This document shows positions 1 to 9,168 of a stretch of 41,559 nt of DNA, one piece after another. Under the pieces are notes generated by a model. That model searched no databases and was not told the origin of the DNA. It saw only the letters and a list, made by a program, of their open reading frames with translations. The translations under genes and the position numbers were made by a program. The DNA is from Desulfurivibrio sp. (GTDB lineage Bacteria > Desulfobacterota > Desulfobulbia > Desulfobulbales > SURF-16), in assembly GCA_003605035.1 (NCBI GenBank), contig QZKJ01000007.1, forward strand, positions 1 through 41,559, given 5' to 3'. The stretch's first letter is position 1. Each line of letters starts with the position of its first letter.

Positions 1-330
1 CGCCTCTGACAATGCACTCAAGGATGTTTAATCACCCCCACATAAAAGGGGCATTGGGTACCTGTTTGCTATTGACAAATAACAACCATATCAGGCACTT
101 TGCCTGTAACAGGACAAAATCCCTGATGGTGGCATAACCTATTGAAATTGCGTCACGACATCAGGAGTTCTGAAGTTAAGGTCCATGTCTAACATGGAAA
201 AAAGCTGGATACAAGGGGGATTTGCTGTTTTCCGGCAGATTCTCTGGTCCGGAGAGCAGAGGCGCGGCAACCTGCTGCACGTTTCTGTCGCAGCTATCAG
301 CGGTTGCTCTCAGGGCATATTGGCGAACTC
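1..330. other. intergenic region downstream of symporter gene
   Basis: No convincing gene: the short open frames here have no start signal and overlap the 3' end of the symporter gene. The region holds a perfect 7-bp hairpin with a 3-base loop at 182-198 (TCCATGT-CTA-ACATGGA). A weaker imperfect hairpin on the minus strand around 206-240 (GCCGGA / TCCAGC, one mismatch) is followed by six T, and could be a poor terminator for the symporter unit. Neither is strong enough for a firm call. Confidence 0.4.
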
Positions 331-2106
331 TCAGTGCTCGATGCTGGCGCCGGCTCCCCTGGGGAAGCGGATGTTTTCCACCATGTCCTGCACCTCGCTG
401 GGCGGCGGAGCGGTAATAGAGGAGACAAGCAGGGTCACCATGAAATTGATGAGCATGCCGACGGTGCCGATCCCTTCAGCGCTGATGCCGAGGAGCCAGG
501 CCGTGCCGCCCAGGAACTTGATATTGACAATATAGTAAATGGTAAAGGAAATACCGGCGATCATCCCGCAGATTGCCCCTTCACGATTTGCCCTTTTGCA
601 GAAAATGCCGAGAACCACAACCGGGAAGAACGATGAAGCGGCCAGACCGAAGGCAAAGGCGACCACCTGGGCCACAAAGCCCGGGGGATTGATGCCGAAG
701 TAGCCGGCCACGCACACGGCCAGGCCGATCATGATCCGGCCAACCATCAATCTCTGTTTCTCGGAGGCGTTGCGGTTGATGAGCCGGTAGTAGAGATCAT
801 GGGAGATGGATGAGGAGATGACCAGCAGCAGACCGGAAGCGGTTGACAGGGCAGCGGCAAAAGCACCGGCAGCAACCAGGGCGATAACCCAGGGAGGGAG
901 ATTGGCGATTTCCGGGTTTGCCAGCACCATGATATCGTTATCAATGTACAGCTCGTTCTTGTTGTCGGTGGGGCTGTTGGCCAGGAGTTCCTGGCCGTAG
1001 GAGCCTTTTTCCCCGGTAAAGGATGGTTTGTCAATGAAGGGCTCACCAGGGAAATATTCAATAATGCCGTTCTGGTTTTTGTCCGCCCAGGCAATCAGGC
1101 CTGTTTTTTCCCAGTTTTTAAACCAGGAAGGAGCTTTGGAATATTCGATGCCGCTGATGGAGTTGAGCATGTTGTAGCGGGCAAAGGAGGCGATCGCCGG
1201 GGCAGTGGTATAGAGCAGGGCGATAAAAAACAGGGCGTAGCCGGCGCTGAGGCGGGCGGCGCGCACACTCGGCACCGTGTAGAAGCGGATGATGACATGG
1301 GGCAGGCCCGCGGTGCCGACCATCAGCGCCATGGTGATGCAGAAAACGTCCAGCATGGGTTTGCTGTCCTCGCCGAAGGCCTTGGTATATTCAGAAAAAC
1401 CCAGATCGGTGTTTAACTGGTTGAGGACATCCAGCAGATATTTGCCGGCATCGGCGCCTTCAGCAATGGTGGAGCCAAAGCCGAGATGCGGCAGGAAATT
1501 GCCGGTAATTTTGAAGGAAATGGCGAAAGCGGGGATAAGATAGGCAATAATCAGCACCAGGTACTGGGCCACCTGGGTATAGGTGATGCCCTTCATGCCG
1601 CCCAGGGCGGAGTAGAAGAAAACGATGGCCATGCCGATGAGAACACCGGTGTTGACGTCCACTTCAAGAAAACGGCTGAAAATGATGCCGACGCCGCGCA
1701 TCTGGCCGGCCACATAGGTAAACGACACAAAGATGGCGCAGATAAGGGCGACAAAACGGGCAATGCCCGAATAGTAGCGGTCGCCGACAAAGTCCGGCAC
1801 AGTGAATTTGCCGAATTTCCGTAAGTAGGGCGCCAGCAGCAGGGCCAGCAGCACATAGCCGCCGGTCCAGCCGAGCACATAGATCGACCCTGTATACCCC
1901 ATGAAGGAGATCATGCCGGCCATGGAAATGAAAGAGGCCGCGCTCATCCAGTCGGCAGCTGTTGCCATGCCGTTGGCCAGCGGTGAAACCCCGCCGCCGG
2001 CAACATAAAATCCGCTGGTTGTCTTGACCCTGGTGAGCCAGGCTATGCTGAGATAAAGGAAGAAGCTGATGCCAACCAGCAGGTAAGTCCATGTCAGAAT
2101 TGACAT
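331..2106 (-). CDS. sodium:solute symporter, large subunit (SSS family, ActP/VC_2705-like)
   Basis: Polytopic inner-membrane transporter of the SSS (LeuT-fold) family, closest in feel to acetate permease ActP and the VC_2705-type symporters that pair with a DUF4212 small subunit. Visible family features are the N-terminal GFYVAGGGVSP stretch (about residues 35-44), the ADWMSAASF motif (about 54-61) and many hydrophobic helices. The gene for the DUF4212 partner lies just upstream, which supports the VC_2705-type assignment. The likely substrate is a short organic acid such as acetate, pyruvate or lactate, taken up with sodium; this is inferred, not visible. A long hydrophilic loop at about 318-395 contains an EF-hand-like stretch DKNQNGIIE. 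Start: AGGAG lies only 2 bases from an ATG at 2112 but 8 bases from the ATG at 2106, so 2106 is preferred (591 residues). Confidence 0.88.
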   Translation of the reverse strand: MSILTWTYLLVGISFFLYLSIAWLTRVKTTSGFYVAGGGVSPLANGMATAADWMSAASFISMAGMISFMGYTGSIYVLGWTGGYVLLALLLAPYLRKFGKFTVPDFVGDRYYSGIARFVALICAIFVSFTYVAGQMRGVGIIFSRFLEVDVNTGVLIGMAIVFFYSALGGMKGITYTQVAQYLVLIIAYLIPAFAISFKITGNFLPHLGFGSTIAEGADAGKYLLDVLNQLNTDLGFSEYTKAFGEDSKPMLDVFCITMALMVGTAGLPHVIIRFYTVPSVRAARLSAGYALFFIALLYTTAPAIASFARYNMLNSISGIEYSKAPSWFKNWEKTGLIAWADKNQNGIIEYFPGEPFIDKPSFTGEKGSYGQELLANSPTDNKNELYIDNDIMVLANPEIANLPPWVIALVAAGAFAAALSTASGLLLVISSSISHDLYYRLINRNASEKQRLMVGRIMIGLAVCVAGYFGINPPGFVAQVVAFAFGLAASSFFPVVVLGIFCKRANREGAICGMIAGISFTIYYIVNIKFLGGTAWLLGISAEGIGTVGMLINFMVTLLVSSITAPPPSEVQDMVENIRFPRGAGASIEH

Positions 2107-2232
2107 TCTCATTTCTCCTGTATGGATTCTTCAGAAGTATTCAGCAGCTGCCTTTTGCGCGGACCGGTGGGAATGAGGTCTCGAACAGCCTATTTCTCGG
2201 AGAATATTGCCATGTTGCCTTGACTGGACCCT

Positions 2233-2484
2233 TTATTCGTGAACGTCAAACTCCTCGTCAACTTTCTTCATGATAAGGTAGTAAATGAAGATAAGGGCCA
2301 CAAAGACATAGATGGCGCCCTGCTGGGCAAACCAGAAGCCAAGCGGAAAGCCGGCAATTTTAATGGCATTCAACTGCTCGACAAAGAGGATCCCGCAACC
2401 GTAGGAAACAGTTGCCCAGATGGCAAGCAGGACCACCATCAGTGCAAGATTTATTTTCCAGTACTGTTTTAAATCTTTTTTCAT
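2233..2484 (-). CDS. DUF4212 sodium:solute symporter small subunit
   Basis: An 83-residue protein with two hydrophobic helices (about residues 12-33 and 50-69) and short charged ends. This is the pattern of DUF4212 proteins, which are annotated as small subunits of VC_2705-type sodium:solute symporters and almost always precede the large subunit, as here (gap about 120 bp). It probably sits in the inner membrane and assists assembly or activity of the large subunit; its exact role is not established. The ATG at 2484 follows a GGGGTG-like ribosome site (GGGGTGAATG). A candidate promoter lies about 240 bases upstream. Confidence 0.85.
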   Translation of the reverse strand: MKKDLKQYWKINLALMVVLLAIWATVSYGCGILFVEQLNAIKIAGFPLGFWFAQQGAIYVFVALIFIYYLIMKKVDEEFDVHE

Positions 2485-2867
2485 TCATTCACCCCGTTGT
2501 CATTTTTTGCTGTACAACTGTGAACCTGAGATGAGCGGCAAGACAAAACAGAAGAGGCCGCCTGACGCTCTGTTATCAAGCTCAATTCCCGAGAAATCAA
2601 GACAATAACATTCCGTGCGGCACAAGTTGCGGTGATACGAGCTTTTCCGCAAAAAATCAATAGGTAGATTTACTGGGTTGTTCTGGCTGAAAATGAAACA
2701 CCTGAGAAAATGCATGTCAGTATTCATAGTTATATGAAAATGCCGCTGGAGGGCAAAGTGATTTTTTTGCTGCTGCGAAGATTTATTTGTGTAAGATGCT
2801 GTAAGAAAATGATGATGGAAGGGAAATGCCCGACCTGACAAGGAACTGACGAGATCAGGCCGGTCTT
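2485..2867. other. intergenic region between recO and symporter unit
   Basis: About 380 bases without a credible gene; a 113-codon minus-strand frame in it has no recognisable family and no ribosome site. The region contains a weak minus-strand hairpin after recO (GGCCTGA at 2861-2855 pairing with TCAGGTC at 2838-2832, no U tract) and the candidate symporter promoter described separately. Confidence 0.5.
2723..2756 (-). promoter_or_regulatory. candidate promoter with palindromic operator for the symporter unit
   Basis: On the minus strand TTGCCC (2756-2751) and TATAAC (2734-2729) are separated by 16 bases, a fair sigma-70-type match. The -10 overlaps a perfect inverted repeat TTCATA-GTTA-TATGAA (2723-2738), which could be a repressor site. 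Predicted from sequence only. Confidence 0.35.
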
Positions 2868-3617
2868 TCAGACCAGATGGAATTGTTTCCAGGAATGGAT
2901 TTCCCGTTGCAGCTGAAAATTGCCGTAGAGCCTGAGAGCCGTGGCCGCTTCGCTGAGCGATTTCCCGGAGATCTTCAGGCGATGGAGTCTGGCCAGCGGC
3001 AGGGATCTGGCCATCTGCATGCTTTTGATGGCAGCCATTGACAGGGGGATCAAGCCGGTATCACTGGTCCGGCAGCGGGAACAGATGATGCCGCTTTGCG
3101 CCGGGCTGAAATAATAGGCAGGGGCGGCGGGATCCAGCGTGCCGCAAACCAGGCAATGTTCCAGCATAAGCCCCATGCCAAGAAGATCGAGCATCTTGAT
3201 CTGAAAAAAAATCACGGTTTCCGCCAGGCTGTCCCTGGTTGCCAGTTGGTGGAGACACCAGCAGAGCAGCTGGAAAAGAGGTTCGTCGCTGTCGTTTTCC
3301 CTGGTCCACTGGTCAACTAATTCGCAGACCAGCATGGCGGCGGTGTAACAATGATAATTTTCACGCAGCGGGGGGAAGGGGTTGACCAGACTGGCGTTGT
3401 CGATCCGGCCCAGGCTGGAAAACCGGCCGGGGACAATGGTGATATCCAGCAGGGAAAAGAATTCGAGCTTGTTGACAAATCGTTTTTTGCTTCGTTTGGC
3501 GCCCTTGGCGATGGCCTTCAGTTTGCCGAAATGCTGGGTGTAGCAGATGACAATCTTATCTGATTCGCCATAGTCCGTGACCTTCAGGACTATGGCGCGG
3601 GATTGCAGAAAAGACAT
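2868..3617 (-). CDS. recO: DNA repair protein RecO
   Basis: RecO mediates loading of RecA on SSB-coated single strands in the RecFOR recombinational repair pathway. The 249-residue length fits the family. The N-terminal OB-fold begins with the typical RAIVLKVTDYGESDKIV pattern (residues 7-23) and a KGAKRSKKR basic stretch (38-46). A C-terminal four-cysteine zinc motif is visible as CLVCG and CSRC (about 155-182). The start overlaps the stop of the upstream RodZ-like gene by one base (TAATG), so the two are probably translationally coupled. Confidence 0.93.
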   Translation of the reverse strand: MSFLQSRAIVLKVTDYGESDKIVICYTQHFGKLKAIAKGAKRSKKRFVNKLEFFSLLDITIVPGRFSSLGRIDNASLVNPFPPLRENYHCYTAAMLVCELVDQWTRENDSDEPLFQLLCWCLHQLATRDSLAETVIFFQIKMLDLLGMGLMLEHCLVCGTLDPAAPAYYFSPAQSGIICSRCRTSDTGLIPLSMAAIKSMQMARSLPLARLHRLKISGKSLSEAATALRLYGNFQLQREIHSWKQFHLV

Positions 3618-4390
3618 TACCGGGCAGGCGGCGGTGTATCCTGTTTTTCCCCACTGGCCGGGAAGGGGTTTGCCGGGGAGGGTTCTCCAGCCTGGGGAGA
3701 CAGTGCCGGCGGCAGGGCCTGCTCATTGGTGGTATAGGAAGAGGCCGGCGGGTTCTGACCGCCGGTGGCGTCCGCCGGCTGCCCGGCAGCGGGGGAGGTT
3801 GTCGAAGGGTACGCTCCCCCTCCTGCCGGGGCAGGATACTGGGTCTGGGCTGGGGGAGTGGTCTGCACAGCTTCAAATTTCTCATTGATCTGTGATGACA
3901 GATTGCCGGAGCCCAGGGAGAAAGATGAGTGACGGTAGGAGGGCGATTCCGAATAGAGAAAAAGGTAATAGCCGAGGGCGATCAGCGCGAACAGAATAAG
4001 CAGAAAGACGATTTTGCGCAGGCTGAGAAAAGATGAAGATTCCGCCAGTTTTTCATTGTAGAAGACATCATGATTTCGGATATTTTCTTCCTCGGACTGG
4101 GCCATTTCCCGCTCATAACGTTCGAGCACTTCCTGCTGGTCAAGACCGAGAAATTTGGCATAGAGCTTGATAAATCCCCTGGAAAACACCTCGGCCGGCA
4201 TTTTGCTGCGGTCATTGTTTTCAATAGCCTGCAGGGTGCCGAGGTTGATGCAGGTCTGCTCCGCGACCTCCTCCAGGCTGAACTGTTTTTTCAGCCGTTC
4301 ACGCTGCAGATAGCTGCCCAGAGAGTGTGCGGAATCGATATCGGCCGGGTCGTTGATTTTGGGCCGGTTAGTGGGGGAATCTTGTGCCAT
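3617..4390 (-). CDS. RodZ-like helix-turn-helix membrane protein
   Basis: Cytoplasmic N-terminal HTH of the HTH_25/RodZ type (LGSYLQRERLKKQFSLEEVA onward), a basic-acidic linker, one transmembrane helix (IVFLLILFALIALGYYLFLY) and a Pro/Ala/Gly-rich low-complexity periplasmic tail. RodZ links MreB filaments to the membrane in rod-shaped cells; this protein lacks a clear C-terminal beta domain, so the cell-shape role is inferred from the N-terminal half. The ATG at 4390 has an AAGGA site at about 10 bases; an in-frame ATG at 4441 has only GACAGG directly abutting it, so the shorter start (257 residues) is preferred. It lies between surA and recO in one apparent operon and ends in a TAATG overlap with recO. 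Confidence 0.75.
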   Translation of the reverse strand: MAQDSPTNRPKINDPADIDSAHSLGSYLQRERLKKQFSLEEVAEQTCINLGTLQAIENNDRSKMPAEVFSRGFIKLYAKFLGLDQQEVLERYEREMAQSEEENIRNHDVFYNEKLAESSSFLSLRKIVFLLILFALIALGYYLFLYSESPSYRHSSFSLGSGNLSSQINEKFEAVQTTPPAQTQYPAPAGGGAYPSTTSPAAGQPADATGGQNPPASSYTTNEQALPPALSPQAGEPSPANPFPASGEKQDTPPPAR

Positions 4391-4463
4391 CGGGCTGTAA
4401 TCCTTTTGCAGGGAATAATGAGACTTTTTGGAGACCACCATCCTGTCGAATGATAGTGAGAGA

Positions 4464-5480
4464 TCAGAGGAGTTCTTTTACATAAGAATTTTCACGTAAT
4501 TCCTTGACCCAGTATTCAAATTTCTTCTTCAGTTCCTGATCGTAAAGAGTTGCCCTGATTTCTTCCCTGACATTTTCCAGGGGGGCCTGGGCAATGACGC
4601 CGTCGCTGCTCTGGGACAGGAGCTTGAAGAACTGGAATCCCACCGGGGTTTCGATAACGGGGCTTACTTCGCCGGGATGCAGGTCTTTGATAGCCTGCCA
4701 CATGTAGTCCGCCAGTTCATTTTTCTTGAAAGTGCCGATATCGCCCCCATCCACCCCGGAAGGCAGGTCTGAATAATTTTTCGCGATTTCGTTGAAGTTC
4801 TCGCCGGCCATGACCATTTCGCGCAGCTGCTCCGCCCGTTTCAACGCCTCTTCCTTTGAAGCGGAACGGCCCGTCTCGGCCCAGCCGCTGCCAAACTGCA
4901 GGATGTGGTACCCTTCCTCGGCGTTGCCCTGCAGGTATTTTTCCCGGTAGTAAGCCTCGATCTGCTCATTGGTGATCACCACCTTGGAGCGGATTTCGAA
5001 GCTGAGCAGTCTGGAGCGGAGAATCTGATCACGCAGCGAGGTGCGATATTTTTCCTCGGATACCCCCATGGTTGCCAGCTGTTCCCGGAACTGTTCCACG
5101 GTGAGGTTGTTCTGTTCCATGATCCGGTCAATGGCGGCATCGAGATCCGCATCGGAAACCTCGATCTGCCGCTTGGCCGCCCGCTGGAGCAGCAGTCTGT
5201 GGTCAATCATGCTGCGCAGCAGCTCCAGGCGCGCTTTACTGATGGCGGCATCCACCTCCTCCGGCGGGGCTTCCGCCCTGATTCTGGCAAAGGCCGGGGC
5301 CGCTTCTTCCTCAAGCTCGGAGAGGGTGATGACATCATCGTTTACCACGGCGACAACCCGGTCGACAAGCTCTCCGGCAAGGACAGCAGTAGAGACCGCG
5401 AGGCCTGCGAGCAGGAAAAAAAGCGCAGCGGTTAAACGGACCTCGCCGGATATCATCGGGAAAACTATTTTTTTAAACAT
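4464..5480 (-). CDS. surA: periplasmic peptidyl-prolyl isomerase / chaperone SurA-like
   Basis: Signal peptide at the N-terminus (hydrophobic core TAALFFLLAGLAVSTAVLA), then a SurA N-terminal domain starting at LVDRVVAVVNDDVITLSELE, and one parvulin (PpiC) domain in the second half (YHILQF, NYSDLPSGVDGGDIGTF, VSPVIETPVGFQFFKL). E. coli SurA has two parvulin domains; this has one, as in many deltaproteobacterial homologues. The role is escort of outer-membrane proteins to the BAM complex, which fits bamA a few kb upstream. The ATG at 5480 is chosen because the farther in-frame start at 5489 is a TTG; no strong ribosome site is visible before either. Confidence 0.85.
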   Translation of the reverse strand: MFKKIVFPMISGEVRLTAALFFLLAGLAVSTAVLAGELVDRVVAVVNDDVITLSELEEEAAPAFARIRAEAPPEEVDAAISKARLELLRSMIDHRLLLQRAAKRQIEVSDADLDAAIDRIMEQNNLTVEQFREQLATMGVSEEKYRTSLRDQILRSRLLSFEIRSKVVITNEQIEAYYREKYLQGNAEEGYHILQFGSGWAETGRSASKEEALKRAEQLREMVMAGENFNEIAKNYSDLPSGVDGGDIGTFKKNELADYMWQAIKDLHPGEVSPVIETPVGFQFFKLLSQSSDGVIAQAPLENVREEIRATLYDQELKKKFEYWVKELRENSYVKELL

Positions 5481-5557
5481 GGGAACCAATCAGTGCAGGA
5501 TGTCTCCGCCATGATGCGGATGGTGAAACACAACGTCAAGTTCTAATATTTACGATA

Positions 5558-8500
5558 CTAAGCGAGGGCCTGCAAGACTTTTTTAATTTCCGCGAAAAGA
5601 GAATCATTGCTTGCCGTCTGCGCGGGGACCACGAGCTTGCCGTCCGGGGTAAAGCGCGTCCTGTTTTTGCTTTTGCTGACAATGGCCAGAATCTTTTCCG
5701 GCTGCACCGGGGTCTGGTTGAGAAAGGTAAAGACCAGACCGCCCGCTCCCCGTTCAAGTTTGCAGATTTTCAACTGGCGCAGGGAAAACTTGATGGTGAT
5801 GACGCGCAGCAGGTTCGCCGTTTCCTCCGGGATTTCACCATACCTGTCATGCAGCTCATCCTGCAGGTCTTCCAGTTCAAGCTCGTCTCTGATACTGGTG
5901 ATTTTCCGGTAGGCGATATAGCGCTGATCACTGTCGGCTATGTAATGATCGGGAATAAAGGCGGAGATGCCCAGATTGATTTCAGGCTCCACCTCAATCT
6001 CTTCCAGGGAGAGTTCCCCGTCCCTGCCCCTTCTCTTCAGATCTTCAACCGTCTTCTGCAGCAGATCAAGGTAGAGATCATAGCCCACCGCGGCGATATT
6101 GCCGCTCTGGGATTTGCCGAGAATGCTGCCGCCCCCTCTGATCTGCAGATCGCTCATGGCCAGTTTGAAGCCGCCGCCCAGTTCATTGTAATCCATCAGG
6201 GCGCGCAGTCGCTGCCGGGCGTCCCTGGACAGACCGTCCAGGGAGGGGACCAGCAGATAGGCATAGGCCTGCTCGCTGCTGCGGCCCACCCTGCCGCGCA
6301 GCTGGTATATTTCAGCCAGACCGAAGCGGTCGGCGCGGGTGATGATGATGGTGTTGGCATTGGGGATGTCAAGGCCCGATTCAATAATGGTGGTGCAGAC
6401 CAGCACATCCACTTCCTTTTTGACAAAGCGGACCATGATATCTTCGAGCTGCCTGCCCGGCATCTGGCCATGGGCCACGGCGATTTTTGCCTGGGGCACC
6501 AGCTTCTGCACGCGCAGGGCGGTTTCGTGGATGGACTGCACCCGGTTGTGGACAATGAAAACCTGGCCCTTGCGCTGCAGTTCCTTGATGACCGCCTCCT
6601 TGATGACCAGGTCGTCATGCTTGGCCACAAAGGTCTTGACCGCCCGCCGCTGACTGGGCGGGGAACTGATGACGGAGAGATCCCTGATGCCGAGCAGGGA
6701 GAGCTGCAGGGTGCGGGGGATAGGGGTGGCGGTCAGGGTCAGCACATCCACGCTGCTTTTCAGCTTCTTGATCCTTTCCTTATGAGCCACGCCGAAGCGG
6801 TGCTCCTCGTCGATGATCAAGAGCCCGATCCGTTTGAAAACCACATCCCTGGAGAGAATGCGGTGGGTGCCGATCACCATGTCAACCCTGCCCTCCGCCA
6901 GATCCTTGACTACCTGCTTCTGCTCCCGGTCGCTGCGGAAGCGGTTCAGGCACTCAACCTGGACCGGAAAGCCGGCGAAGCGTTCCCTGAAGGACTCAAG
7001 GTGCTGTTCGGCCAGCACGGTGGTGGGGACCAGCATGGCCACCTGAAAGCCATCCTCAATCACCTTGAAGGCGGCGCGCACGGCCACCTCGGTCTTGCCG
7101 TAGCCGACATCGCCGCAGACCAGCCGGTCCATGGACTGTTCGGAGGAGAGATCGCTGATGACGTCGTTGATCGCCTTGAGCTGACCGGAGGTTTCCTCAA
7201 AAGGGAACGATTCTTCAAGCTCATTAAACAGCGGATCAGGCCGGCTGAAGGCATGTCCTGTGGCCAGCTTGCGTCTGGCATAGATATCGAGCAGTTCCTG
7301 GGCCACCTTCCAGACCGCTTCGGTCACCTTCTGCTTGGTTTTTATCCAGAGTTTGCCGCCGAGTTTGTTGACCTTCGGTTCCTTGTCCGAAATGCCCTGG
7401 TACTTGCTGATGGTGTTTAAACGGTCGACCGGCACGTAGAGCTTGTCGTTGCCCTCATAGGTGATCTGCAGGTAATCGTTGGCCACCCCGTTGAGTGACA
7501 TATTGATGATGCCGTTGAAGACGCCGATGCCGTGATCAACATGCACCACAAAATCATCCGGGTGCAGTTCGTCAAAACGGACGCTTTCCGCCGGCCGGCC
7601 ATGTTTTTTCCTTTTTCTGGAGCCGAGCCGTTTTTCGCCGAACAGCTCATTTTCCGACAGGACATGCAGACCTTCCAGCGGCAGATCAAAGCCGGCGCTT
7701 AATGGGGAGGTAACCAGGGTTACATAAGCCGCCCCGGCCTGCTCCAGCCGCAGCGGCGCATTTTGTTGCCGCAGGTCCAGGTCGTAATGGGAAAGCATCT
7801 CAGCCAGATGCAGGGCATGTCTTTCCGTCCGGCAGGCCAGCACGACCTTGTCGCCGTTCTGCTGCCATTCGCTGATCTGCTTGACCAGCGGGGCGATAAA
7901 GCCCTCTTTTTGGCGGGACAGCTCCAGCTGCTGCTTGAGCAGCAGATGGTTGCCGGTCTGGATGGCCAGCGTCTGCTCCCGGGCTGGCTGCAGAGAGGCA
8001 AAATCGTGCAGATGGATCTGGCTGAAAAGATGAAGCCTGCCGGCCAGTTCCGTTTCCGCCAGAAAGAGGGAATCCGGCGACAGGGCGGGGGTACTGGCGC
8101 TGGACGCCTCCTGATAATTTCTGCTGATCCGTTCCCAGATCAGCTGGATGGACTGGGAAGACTCCTCCGGCGCATAGGAAAAGACCAGGGTATTTTCAGG
8201 CAGAATATCCGTGGGGGCGGAGAGTTTTTCGTAAAAAAGCGGCAGGAAAAACTCAATGCCGGGAAACGGGGTGCGATTCCTGATCTTTTCCCTGATGGTG
8301 TTTTGCTGCTGGTGATCCCAGTTGCGCTGTTTCCCCTCCAGGTCAAAGGCGGCCAGAATTTTCCGGCAGTCAGGGCTGGCCGGATCCGGGAACAGGGTGT
8401 CGCTGACCGGCAGGAAAATCGCCTCGTCAACTTCTTTAATCGAGCGCTGGGTTATCGGGTCGAAGTAGCGGATCGATTCAACGGTTTCCCCGAAAAAATC

Positions 8501-9067
8501 CAGCCTGACCGGGGCGTCAATGGCTGCCTCACCTGCGGCAAAGGGGGGCGGATAGAGATCGACAATGCCGCCGCGCACGGCAAACTCGCCGCTATTCTGC
8601 ACCAGGGAAACCTGCTCATAGCCTTTGCTGACCAGAGATTGCACCAGGACGCGCTGATCCGTCTCCTCACCCCGGATGACCAGGTCGGCCAGCTTATCAA
8701 GGATGTTTACCGGCAGGATGCGGCGCAGCAAGGCCTCACTGGAGGATAGCAGGATGAACGGGCCCTGGTTGGCCAGCACCCGGTAAAGGGTGGCCAGCCG
8801 GGCAGCGGTGGTGGAGCTGTCCGGGGAAAGAGGGGTGTAGGGCGGGATCTCATAACCCGGATAACAGAGCACGGGCAGGGAGGAGAAAAGGTTCAGGTCC
8901 TGTTCCATGCCGGCCAGCATGGACTCCGAGGGGACGATGAAGAGCACGGACCGGCCGGTTCCTGCGGCGGTCCGGGCGGCCAGCATGGCGGCAGCCGAAG
9001 GCCTCAGGCCGGTGAGGTGCAGGGTTTCTTTAAGGTTTTCCTGAAGGATGGTGAATAATTGCTGCAT
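5558..9067 (-). CDS. mfd: transcription-repair coupling factor Mfd
   Basis: Mfd removes RNA polymerase stalled at DNA lesions and recruits UvrA. All modules are visible: UvrB-like N-terminal region (GYEIPPYTPLSPD; GEFAVRGGIVDLYPP), the RNA polymerase interaction domain (HPDDFVVHVDHGIGVFNGI), the RecG-like translocase with Walker A (CGDVGYGKTEVA), DEEH box (LLIIDEEHRFG), LTATPIPRT and the QLRGRVGRS motif, and a C-terminal TRCF domain. Length 1169 from the ATG at 9067. An upstream in-frame ATG at 9112 would place a perfect terminator hairpin (9077-9102) inside the coding region and has no better ribosome site, so the inner start is preferred. Confidence 0.96.
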   Translation of the reverse strand: MQQLFTILQENLKETLHLTGLRPSAAAMLAARTAAGTGRSVLFIVPSESMLAGMEQDLNLFSSLPVLCYPGYEIPPYTPLSPDSSTTAARLATLYRVLANQGPFILLSSSEALLRRILPVNILDKLADLVIRGEETDQRVLVQSLVSKGYEQVSLVQNSGEFAVRGGIVDLYPPPFAAGEAAIDAPVRLDFFGETVESIRYFDPITQRSIKEVDEAIFLPVSDTLFPDPASPDCRKILAAFDLEGKQRNWDHQQQNTIREKIRNRTPFPGIEFFLPLFYEKLSAPTDILPENTLVFSYAPEESSQSIQLIWERISRNYQEASSASTPALSPDSLFLAETELAGRLHLFSQIHLHDFASLQPAREQTLAIQTGNHLLLKQQLELSRQKEGFIAPLVKQISEWQQNGDKVVLACRTERHALHLAEMLSHYDLDLRQQNAPLRLEQAGAAYVTLVTSPLSAGFDLPLEGLHVLSENELFGEKRLGSRKRKKHGRPAESVRFDELHPDDFVVHVDHGIGVFNGIINMSLNGVANDYLQITYEGNDKLYVPVDRLNTISKYQGISDKEPKVNKLGGKLWIKTKQKVTEAVWKVAQELLDIYARRKLATGHAFSRPDPLFNELEESFPFEETSGQLKAINDVISDLSSEQSMDRLVCGDVGYGKTEVAVRAAFKVIEDGFQVAMLVPTTVLAEQHLESFRERFAGFPVQVECLNRFRSDREQKQVVKDLAEGRVDMVIGTHRILSRDVVFKRIGLLIIDEEHRFGVAHKERIKKLKSSVDVLTLTATPIPRTLQLSLLGIRDLSVISSPPSQRRAVKTFVAKHDDLVIKEAVIKELQRKGQVFIVHNRVQSIHETALRVQKLVPQAKIAVAHGQMPGRQLEDIMVRFVKKEVDVLVCTTIIESGLDIPNANTIIITRADRFGLAEIYQLRGRVGRSSEQAYAYLLVPSLDGLSRDARQRLRALMDYNELGGGFKLAMSDLQIRGGGSILGKSQSGNIAAVGYDLYLDLLQKTVEDLKRRGRDGELSLEEIEVEPEINLGISAFIPDHYIADSDQRYIAYRKITSIRDELELEDLQDELHDRYGEIPEETANLLRVITIKFSLRQLKICKLERGAGGLVFTFLNQTPVQPEKILAIVSKSKNRTRFTPDGKLVVPAQTASNDSLFAEIKKVLQALA

Positions 9068-9102
9068 AATAAAAACGCCATGGCAGCTTTCACTGCCATG
9101 GC
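9068..9102 (-). terminator. intrinsic terminator after bamA, abutting mfd start
   Basis: On the minus strand a perfect 10-bp stem (GCCATGGCAG / CTGCCATGGC) with a 6-base loop is followed directly by GTTTTTATT. This is a textbook rho-independent terminator for the bamA transcript. The T run ends one base before the preferred mfd ATG. Confidence 0.85.
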
Positions 9103-9168
9103 GGGAGGTCATTGAGGTGAATCAGCCTGCTTTCCTGGGCACTGGAAAGCGACGAGGGTTAGAACTGA

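Noticed and set aside
182..198. Perfect short hairpin near the left edge as a terminator for the symporter unit
   Set aside because: On the minus strand the T run precedes the stem instead of following it.
2500..2841. 113-codon minus-strand frame between recO and the symporter
   Set aside because: No ribosome site, no recognisable domain, and unusual composition; treated as non-coding.
5849..7420. 523-codon plus-strand open frame
   Set aside because: It is antisense to mfd; the composition is a mirror of the high-GC coding strand and no family is recognised.
9068..9112. mfd start at the ATG at 9112
   Set aside because: It would place the bamA terminator hairpin in the coding region and adds residues foreign to Mfd; the ATG at 9067 is preferred although neither has a ribosome site.
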